DNA of 64,000 nucleotides from Caballeronia calidae. GTDB lineage: Bacteria > Pseudomonadota > Gammaproteobacteria > Burkholderiales > Burkholderiaceae. The notes beneath the pieces were generated by a model. That model did no database searches. It worked only from the letters and a program-made list of their open reading frames with translations, and was not told the origin of the DNA. Of the stretch, positions 58,230 through 64,000 are shown one piece after another; the first letter of the stretch is position 1, and each line of letters begins with the position of its first letter. The DNA lies in contig NZ_FCOX02000003.1 of assembly GCF_900044055.2 (NCBI RefSeq), forward strand, positions 1 through 64,000. Direction: 5' to 3'. Made by a program: the position numbers and the translations under genes.

Positions 58230-60626
58230 ATGAGCCAGACACCGTTGCCCGTCTCCGCCGCCGTGGACCCCGACATCGAAATCGACGCCGATTCCGTGCT
58301 CGATGCCGATAAGCCGCACGCGGCGCGCAAGTACATCGATGCGGTCCTCGAACAGTCGTTCCGCCATCTGTTCGGCCCGACCGCCACGCCGGAGCAGCCG
58401 CGCAAGCATGACGTCGTTTCCATCTCGAAACTGACGAACGCGCTCGCGAGCTACATCACTCCGGAAGAGATCAAGGAAGTCAAGGCGGCTTTCCATTTCA
58501 GCGACGAAGCGCACCTCGGGCAGTATCGCCAGAGCGGTGAGCCGTACATCACGCATCCGGTGGCGGTCGCGGAAATCTGCGCGGGCTGGAAGCTGGATGC
58601 GCAATCGATCATGGCGGCGCTGCTGCACGACGTGATCGAAGATCAGGGCGTGACCAAGACCGAGATCGCGGAGCGCTTCGGCGCGAAGGTCGCGGAACTG
58701 GTCGACGGCTTGTCCAAGCTGGACAAGATGGAATTCCGCAATCGCGAGGAAGCGCAGGCGGAAAACTTCCGCAAGATGCTCCTCGCGATGGCGCGCGACG
58801 TGCGCGTCATTCTCGTCAAGCTCGCCGACCGGCTGCACAACATGCGCACGCTGGGCGCGGTGCCGCCGGAAAAGCGCCGGCGCGTCGCGCGCGAAACGCT
58901 CGATATCTACGCACCGATCGCCCACCGGCTTGGTCTGAACAATACGTATCGCGAGCTGCAGGACCTCTCGTTCGCGAACTTCAATCCGAATCGTTACGCC
59001 ACGCTCGAAAAAGCGGTGAAGGCCGCGCGCGGGAACCGCCGCGAAGTGGTCGGCAAGATTCTCGAAGCGGTGCAGCGCACCATCGCGGACGCGAAGATCA
59101 ACGCGGAAGTCACCGGCCGCGAGAAGACCATCTACAGCATCTACAAGAAGATGCGCGACAAGCAGTTGTCGTTCTCGCAGGTGCTGGATGTGTATGGTTT
59201 TCGCGTGGTCGTCGAGAGCGCGCTCGAGTGCTATACGTGCATCGGCGCGCTGCATGCGCTCTACAAGCCCGTGCCGGGCAAGTTCAAGGACTACATCGCC
59301 ATTCCGAAGGTGAACGGCTATCAGTCCCTGCATACGACGCTCGTCGGCCCGTTCGGCGCGCCGATCGAGTTCCAGATCCGCACGCGCAAGATGCACGAGA
59401 TCGCCGAAGCCGGCGTCGCGGCGCACTGGCTCTACAAGAACGGCGGCGCGGATCTGAACGATGTCCAGAAACGCGCGCATCAGTGGCTCAAGTCGCTGCT
59501 CGACATTCAAAGCGAAGCGGGCGATTCGAGCGAATTCCTCGAACACGTCAAGATCGACCTGTTCCCGGACGCCGTCTACGTGTTCACGCCGAAGTCGAAG
59601 ATCATGCCGCTGCCGCGCGGCGCGACCGCGCTCGATTTCGCGTATTCCATTCACAGCGACCTCGGCAATCAGTGCGTCGCGGTGAAGATCAACAACGAGC
59701 TCCTGCCGCTGCGCACGGAGCTGAAGAGCGGCGATATCGTCGAAGTGATCACCGCGCCGTATTCCAAGCCGAATCCCGCTTGGCTCGGCTTCGTGCGCAC
59801 CGGCAAGGCGCGCTCGGCCATCCGTCACTATCTGAAGACGATGCGCCTCAACGAGTCCGTCCAGCTGGGCGAACGGCTCGTCGATCAGAGTCTCAAGGGC
59901 TACGGTCTCGCGTTGTCCGACGTCACGCCGGAAGTGTGGGAAAAGCTCGTGCTCTGGACCGGCAACAAGACGCGCCAGGAAATCTTCGCGGATATCGGCC
60001 TCGGCCGTCGCGTGGCGGCGGTGATGGCGAAGCGCATCGAAGTATTGATGAACGGCATCGCCGACGACGACGAGCATTCGCATCGCGAGCATCACAACAC
60101 CAATACCGCGCCGCCCGTGGTCATCACGGGGACGGAAGGAATGTCGGTGCAACTGTCGCCGTGCTGCCGCCCGATTCCCGGCGACAACATCATGGGCTAC
60201 ATCGGCATCGGGCTCGGCATGGCGATTCACACGACCGAATGCCGCGTCGCGCAGCGGATCCACCGGCGCGATCCGGGCCGCTGGATCGACGTCGCGTGGG
60301 CGCCGCAGCCGGGACGTCTCTTCGACGTCGCCGTGAAGGTGCTCGTGAAGAACACGAAGGGCGTGTTCGCGCGCGTCGCGGCGGATATCACGTCGGCGGA
60401 TGCGAACATCGTCCATATCGCCATGGATGAGGACGTGTCGCAGGAAGCGAAGCTCCTGCGCTTCGTGATCCAGGTCAGCGACCGCGTCCATCTGGCCAAT
60501 GTCATGCGCCGCGTGCGCACCAATCCGGACGTGATGCGCATCGCGCGCGAGCGTCCGAGCGACGAACCGCATCACCGCAATCAGGACGGCGGCATGCGCA
60601 TCGACCGCGAGCGCGCCGACTACTGA
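58230..60626 (+). CDS. spoT: Bifunctional (p)ppGpp synthetase/hydrolase SpoT (Rel-type)
   Basis: A 798-residue protein. The HD hydrolase domain has ITHPVAVAEICAGW and ALLHDVIEDQG (HD about 133-134). The synthetase domain (about 290-430) has YSIYKKMRDKQLSFSQVLDV and the substrate loop KFKDYIAIPKVNGYQSLHTT, which is the RXKD-like form typical of bifunctional enzymes rather than the EXDD form of RelA. A TGS domain (about 445-510) and a C-terminal ACT domain (about 720-795) follow. It sets ppGpp in response to starvation. Start ATG 58230 has GGAGG upstream. Confidence 0.97.
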   Translation: MSQTPLPVSAAVDPDIEIDADSVLDADKPHAARKYIDAVLEQSFRHLFGPTATPEQPRKHDVVSISKLTNALASYITPEEIKEVKAAFHFSDEAHLGQYRQSGEPYITHPVAVAEICAGWKLDAQSIMAALLHDVIEDQGVTKTEIAERFGAKVAELVDGLSKLDKMEFRNREEAQAENFRKMLLAMARDVRVILVKLADRLHNMRTLGAVPPEKRRRVARETLDIYAPIAHRLGLNNTYRELQDLSFANFNPNRYATLEKAVKAARGNRREVVGKILEAVQRTIADAKINAEVTGREKTIYSIYKKMRDKQLSFSQVLDVYGFRVVVESALECYTCIGALHALYKPVPGKFKDYIAIPKVNGYQSLHTTLVGPFGAPIEFQIRTRKMHEIAEAGVAAHWLYKNGGADLNDVQKRAHQWLKSLLDIQSEAGDSSEFLEHVKIDLFPDAVYVFTPKSKIMPLPRGATALDFAYSIHSDLGNQCVAVKINNELLPLRTELKSGDIVEVITAPYSKPNPAWLGFVRTGKARSAIRHYLKTMRLNESVQLGERLVDQSLKGYGLALSDVTPEVWEKLVLWTGNKTRQEIFADIGLGRRVAAVMAKRIEVLMNGIADDDEHSHREHHNTNTAPPVVITGTEGMSVQLSPCCRPIPGDNIMGYIGIGLGMAIHTTECRVAQRIHRRDPGRWIDVAWAPQPGRLFDVAVKVLVKNTKGVFARVAADITSADANIVHIAMDEDVSQEAKLLRFVIQVSDRVHLANVMRRVRTNPDVMRIARERPSDEPHHRNQDGGMRIDRERADY

Positions 60627-60690
60627 CGCGGCGCGCGGGTACGCGGCGTGCATGCCTGTCGTCGTCCGACGAACAGGAGAGAGCGCCGCA

Positions 60691-61182
60691 ATGAACACTT
60701 CCGATCTCGAAGGCTCCACGCTCGATTATTGGGTCGCGCGCGGGCTGCATGAATTCATCCGCGAGATTCACTTCACCGACAGCGGAGAGACGCTCTCCAT
60801 TCGCGGCAACGACCGCGGCAAGCCTTGGGACGGCCGCTTCCTGCCTTCGACATCATGGGAGGCAGCATCGGTCGTGCTGGAGCGCGCGTGCAAGCTCGAG
60901 ATGCATGATCACGGGCGCGGCGAGGTGGTCTGCACCGTGAGCTTCGGCAAGGACGGCAAGCCGGTGGAAGGGCGGGGCGCGTCGCTGCGCCTCGCATTGT
61001 TGCGCGCGTTCGTGCGGCATGCGTTCGGCGATACGGTCGAGGGCGAATATCTGCGTCGCCCGCAGTCGCTGCTGGGCGCGCGCGCCGAGCCGATCGGGGA
61101 ATCGAGCGCGGTGGCATCGGTGGAGGACGTGCCTTCGCCCGACAGGCATATCGGCGATATCAGCCCGGTGCCGCGCCCGTAG
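60691..61182 (+). CDS. NinX/DUF2591-like protein
   Basis: A 163-residue soluble protein. STLDYWVARGLHEFIREIHF resembles the opening LDYWVAKA of NinX-like phage proteins (DUF2591). FLPSTSWEAASVVLERACKL then fits the middle, and RGASLRLALLRAFVRHAFGD the helix expected near the end of the domain. A low-complexity tail of about 35 residues follows. The similarity is only by recognition. It sits between spoT and a tRNA-Arg cluster, a frequent insertion target. The ATG at 60691 is preceded by AGGAGAG. Confidence 0.62.
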   Translation: MNTSDLEGSTLDYWVARGLHEFIREIHFTDSGETLSIRGNDRGKPWDGRFLPSTSWEAASVVLERACKLEMHDHGRGEVVCTVSFGKDGKPVEGRGASLRLALLRAFVRHAFGDTVEGEYLRRPQSLLGARAEPIGESSAVASVEDVPSPDRHIGDISPVPRP

Positions 61183-61214
61183 TCGGCGGATCATGTTCGG
61201 ACGCGGAAAACAAA

Positions 61215-61240
61215 AAGGGCCTTCCGTGTGGAAGGCCCTT
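61215..61240 (-). terminator. Rho-independent terminator of the tRNA-Arg cluster
   Basis: AAGGGCCTTCC pairs with GGAAGGCCCTT around a 4-nt loop, with TTTTTG after it on the minus strand. Confidence 0.88.
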
Positions 61241-61248
61241 CGAAAAAA

Positions 61249-61325
61249 TGGCGCGGCTGGCAGGATTCGAACCCACGACCCCTTGGTTCGTAGCCAAGTA
61301 CTCTATCCAACTGAGCTACAGCCGC
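61249..61325 (-). tRNA. tRNA-Arg (anticodon ACG), copy 3
   Basis: A 77-nt tRNA: acceptor GCGGCTG with CAGCCGC, loop CTACGAA, encoded CCA. The A34 is presumably deaminated to inosine, so it decodes CGU/CGC/CGA. It is the copy nearest the terminator. Confidence 0.94.
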
Positions 61326-61422
61326 ACGCAAAACGGTACTGCTTGTTACTTCTGCGCTTATGGTTAAGCGCTCGATGCTTTCACTATTGACGCGACCGTC
61401 AAGGAGAAAACACCAAAATAGG

Positions 61423-61499
61423 TGGCGCGGCTGGCAGGATTCGAACCCACGACCCCTTGGTTCGTAGCCAAGTACTCTATCCAACTGAGCTACAGCCGC
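61423..61499 (-). tRNA. tRNA-Arg (anticodon ACG), copy 2
   Basis: Sequence identical to the flanking copies, including the encoded CCA; 174 bp from each. Confidence 0.94.
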
Positions 61500-61596
61500 A
61501 CGCAAAACGGTACTGCTTGTTACTTCTGCGCTTATGGTTAAGCGCTCGATGCTTTCACTATTGACGCGACCGTCAAGGAGAAAACACCAAAATAGG

Positions 61597-61673
61597 TGGC
61601 GCGGCTGGCAGGATTCGAACCCACGACCCCTTGGTTCGTAGCCAAGTACTCTATCCAACTGAGCTACAGCCGC
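61597..61673 (-). tRNA. tRNA-Arg (anticodon ACG), copy 1
   Basis: Identical to the other two copies; it is the first in the direction of transcription. The upstream 150 bp, before greB, would hold the promoter of the cluster. Confidence 0.94.
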
Positions 61674-61824
61674 ACGCAGAAGCGGAATTATAGCCAAGCC
61701 TGTTTTGAAATGGAAGGGGTATTGACCGAATTATCGATTTTTCTTCCACGAAGCACGCGCGAGGCGTGGTAAGTTGATGTTTCGTAAGCAAAGTACCTCC
61801 CGGAATTCGACATCGATTCGCATC

Positions 61825-62376
61825 ATGAACAAGGCATTTGTCAAAGAGTCGGACGACACCGACGACGACCTCGAACTCGGCCATCCGGACGTCCCGGCGG
61901 GCACGAAGAACTACATCACGCCTGCGGGCCATCAGCGGCTGCGTGACGAGCTTCTGCAGCTTCTCGACACCGAGCGCCCGGAAGTGGTCAGGCTCGTCTC
62001 CTGGGCCGCTTCAAACGGCGACCGCTCGGAGAACGGCGACTATATCTACGGCAAGCGGCGCCTGCGCGAGATCGACCGGCGCATCCGCTTTCTGGGCAAA
62101 CGTCTGGATCTCGCGGAAGTGGTGGACAGCAGCAAGCAGGAGAACGTCGACCAGGTGTTCTTCGGTGCGACAGTGGACTACGCAGGCGACGATGGCGATG
62201 TGAAAACCGTGACGATCGTCGGCGTGGACGAGGTGGACCTTGAGCGCGGCTACGTGAGCTGGATCTCGCCGGTGGCGCGGGCGCTGCTGAAGGCGAAGAT
62301 CGGCGATACGGTCGCGTTGCACACGCCCGCGGGCGTGCAGCAGATCGATATCCTGGACGTGCGATATCCGCATTGA
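61825..62376 (+). CDS. greB: Transcription elongation factor GreB
   Basis: A 183-residue factor that stimulates RNA cleavage by backtracked RNA polymerase. The N-terminal coiled coil carries ASNGDRSENGDYIYGKRRLR, with the acidic tip residues between the two helices. The C-terminal domain (VDEVDLERGYVSWISPVARA) is FKBP-like. YGKRRLREIDRRIRFL identifies GreB rather than GreA. ATG 61825 (MNKAFVKESDD) is chosen over longer frames that would have an unusual N-terminus. Confidence 0.96.
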   Translation: MNKAFVKESDDTDDDLELGHPDVPAGTKNYITPAGHQRLRDELLQLLDTERPEVVRLVSWAASNGDRSENGDYIYGKRRLREIDRRIRFLGKRLDLAEVVDSSKQENVDQVFFGATVDYAGDDGDVKTVTIVGVDEVDLERGYVSWISPVARALLKAKIGDTVALHTPAGVQQIDILDVRYPH

Positions 62377-62404
62377 TCCGGGACGCTGTGCGGTAGGGAC
62401 GAAA

Positions 62405-62430
62405 AAAAGCCGCTCCGAAGAGCGGCTTTT
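62405..62430. terminator. Bidirectional rho-independent terminator of greB and porin genes
   Basis: AAAAGCCGCTC-CGAA-GAGCGGCTTTT, with A- and T-runs on both sides, lies between the converging genes. Confidence 0.92.
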
Positions 62431-62454
62431 CTACAGCGGTACTGCGTGTGAAGC

Positions 62455-63627
62455 TTAGAAGCGGTGACGCATGCCGACCGTAGCCGAAACTTGATTGTTC
62501 GACGACGCGATGCCCACGCCGTTGATCGTCGCGCCGCCCGGCAGGCCGTCCGTGTCCGTCACGTGCTGGTATTCGCCCTGCAGGTACACGTCGGTACGCT
62601 TCGACAGCGCGTATGCCGTTTGCAGGTTGAACTGATGGAACTTCGGCTTTTCGCCTTCGATGCGGCTGTCGGTGTACGTGTAGTTACCCGCGATCGACAG
62701 AGCCGGCGTCAGGTTGTAGCGGCCGTTCACTTCGTAGTTCGTGAAGCGTGCGCTGTTGCCCAAGCCGACCGAGCCCAGACCTTGCGTGCCGACGTTCGTC
62801 AGGCCTACGCCGTTGTCGAACATCGTCTGCGTGAACACGAAGCCAACCGTCGCCGGGCCGAACGCGTAGTTCAGGCCACCGCCGAAGATGCGCTGACGGC
62901 CCGACGCGAACGGCGTCTGATCGTTCGTGACCGCGCCAGCCGTCTGGACGCCCGTGACTGCGTTGACCGTGCCGGCGTTGTTCGACTGGAAGTACGCACC
63001 AGCGACGTTCAACGGACCGTAGTTATACGACACACCCGCGCTGTACGCACGGTTGTTCGCGAAACCGCCAGCCTGGTTCGAGAAGCCGTACATCGCGCCG
63101 AACTTGAAGCCAGCATAGTTCGCGCTCGTGTACTTGACCGAGTTGTCGACGCGGAACGTGTTGTCGAGGTTGTCGTTGTCGAACGGGTGGGCGAACTGCG
63201 TGCCACCGTATTGCGTGCCCGTCAGAGCCAGCGGTGCAATGAAGTCGACGACGGAGTCATATTGACGGCCGAGGGTCACTGCGCCGAACTGGTTGCTCGA
63301 CAGACCGACAAACGCCTGACGGCCGAACTCACGGCCACCTTGGCTGTTCGTGCCGTTCATGATGTTGAAGCCGTTCTCCAACGTGAAGATCGCCTTCAGG
63401 CCGCCACCGAGGTCTTCCGAACCACGCAGGCCCCAACGGCTGCCGTTCACGGAGCCGCTCGTCGCCTTCCAGTTGCTGTGGCCCGAGCCGCCGCTGCCCG
63501 GAACGATGTTGTTGTTCGTGTACGTCAGGCCTGCATCGATCAGGCCGTACAGCGTGACGCTGCTTTGCGCGTGAGCGGCGGTGGCAAAAACGCCCGTCAG
63601 GGCGGCGACCATGAGAGTCTTTTTCAT
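62455..63627 (-). CDS. Gram-negative porin (trimeric, Burkholderiales type)
   Basis: A 390-residue outer-membrane protein with signal peptide MKKTLMVAALTGVFATAAHA. SSVTLYGLIDAGLTYTNN opens the barrel. The family signatures SRWGLRGSEDLGGGLKAIFT and GREFGRQAFVGLSSNQFGAV follow. The last residue is Phe (GMRHRF), the signal for the BAM machinery. About 16 beta-strands alternate along the chain. Solute selectivity is unknown. The ATG at 63627 has GGAG ten bases upstream. The coding sequence is very biased to high-expression codons. Confidence 0.96.
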   Translation of the reverse strand: MKKTLMVAALTGVFATAAHAQSSVTLYGLIDAGLTYTNNNIVPGSGGSGHSNWKATSGSVNGSRWGLRGSEDLGGGLKAIFTLENGFNIMNGTNSQGGREFGRQAFVGLSSNQFGAVTLGRQYDSVVDFIAPLALTGTQYGGTQFAHPFDNDNLDNTFRVDNSVKYTSANYAGFKFGAMYGFSNQAGGFANNRAYSAGVSYNYGPLNVAGAYFQSNNAGTVNAVTGVQTAGAVTNDQTPFASGRQRIFGGGLNYAFGPATVGFVFTQTMFDNGVGLTNVGTQGLGSVGLGNSARFTNYEVNGRYNLTPALSIAGNYTYTDSRIEGEKPKFHQFNLQTAYALSKRTDVYLQGEYQHVTDTDGLPGGATINGVGIASSNNQVSATVGMRHRF

Positions 63628-64000
63628 CTTTGTAACTCCGAGAGCAGATTGGGCCGGGGACCCAGGCTTTGAGGAAACCCTCGCTCCGGCGCGCTGCGAG
63701 AGGCGCGGGCGGAGGAGCAGTGCGTCGGCGGAGCGACACACTTGTTTCCGGACCAGACGAAGTGTAAAGACGGTGTTACAGACAGGGCGTTCCAATTTCC
63801 GCAATAAACCATTGTTGATGCGGCAATGATCTCGCTAAGGCATATTTTTCTTTATATACAAGGGTTTATCGGCGAATAAAGTCGTAAGGGGCGAACTGTC
63901 AACCAAACGACGTTGCGCATGCGCGACATGAATCGGCGCGGAAATACAACGGGAAAATTCGCAATGAGCATTGTTGATGTATCTGAAATAGAAGTTTGCC
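63628..64000. other. Upstream region of the porin gene
   Basis: About 370 bp to the window end. Beyond 63770 it is A/T-rich. It should contain the porin promoter and possibly sites for osmolarity-type regulation. No gene with convincing codon bias is seen. Confidence 0.45.

Larger units (their letters stand above)
61249..61673. repeat. Perfect tandem repeat, 174-bp unit with tRNA-Arg
   Basis: Three tRNA-Arg genes recur exactly every 174 bp (61249, 61423, 61597). The two 97-bp spacers appear identical. Each spacer contains a GCGCTTA-TGGT-TAAGCGC hairpin and a TTGACG...CGTCAA inverted repeat, which may guide processing of a single precursor. Confidence 0.9.

Noticed and set aside
61191..61697. 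A minus-strand reading frame of 168 codons with a three-fold repeated AVAQLDRVLGYEPRGRGFE
   Set aside because: It is a translation across the three tRNA-Arg genes; this peptide is a well-known false annotation.

Overview
The window is chromosomal DNA of a high-GC betaproteobacterium of the Burkholderiaceae, most likely Paraburkholderia or Caballeronia. The evidence is the gene order (argH/ppc/hemC-hemDX-hemY; trxB/ftsK-lolA ... rarA-serS; minCDE; hemW-rdgB-rph/yicC-gmk-rpoZ-spoT ... greB), a fused HemD-HemX protein, a Burkholderia-type 16-stranded porin, and strong G/C bias at third codon positions. The identification is by recognition only; no database was searched.

Region 1 (1-12139) is the most distinctive part. 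About eleven consecutive minus-strand genes encode a single type II secretion / type IV pilus hybrid machine: GspG-like pilin, GspF/PilC platform, GspE/PilB ATPase, PilM-, PilN-, PilO- and PilP/GspC-like inner-membrane parts, a lipoprotein secretin and three minor pseudopilins. Most are joined by 4-bp ATGA overlaps. Upstream lies a secreted GH18 chitinase with two chitin-binding modules, and downstream a second protein with the same two modules and Pro-Thr linkers. The likely reading is a dedicated chitinase-export locus. The chitinase carries an apparent single-base frameshift near 10268.

Region 2 (12669-23706) is housekeeping: argH, an MmyB-like regulator divergent from a methyltransferase, ppc, and the heme genes hemC, hemDX and hemY. 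Region 3 (23857-32714) holds a lectin-tailed SGNH hydrolase, a rhodanese, an isoaspartyl methyltransferase, a TRIC-type channel, an Smr protein, trxB, ftsK and lolA. Region 4 (32760-36933) looks like an insertion into the ancestral lolA-rarA-serS order; it holds an exported protein, a LysR regulator, an agmatinase-family ureohydrolase and an NCS1 permease.

Region 5 (37154-44404) holds rarA, serS, tRNA-Ser(CGA), a small lipoprotein, map, a GNAT acetyltransferase and minCDE. Region 6 (44719-52120) is accessory: small exported or membrane proteins, an OpgC-like acyltransferase, an MFS transporter, two tiny hydrophilic proteins, and a lower-GC patch beside tRNA-Ser(UGA) carrying a probable toxin/immunity pair. 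Region 7 (52166-64000) is core again: MFS transporter, hemW-rdgB-rph, yicC, gmk, rpoZ, spoT, a NinX-like protein, three tRNA-Arg(ACG) genes in perfect 174-bp tandem repeats, greB and a porin.
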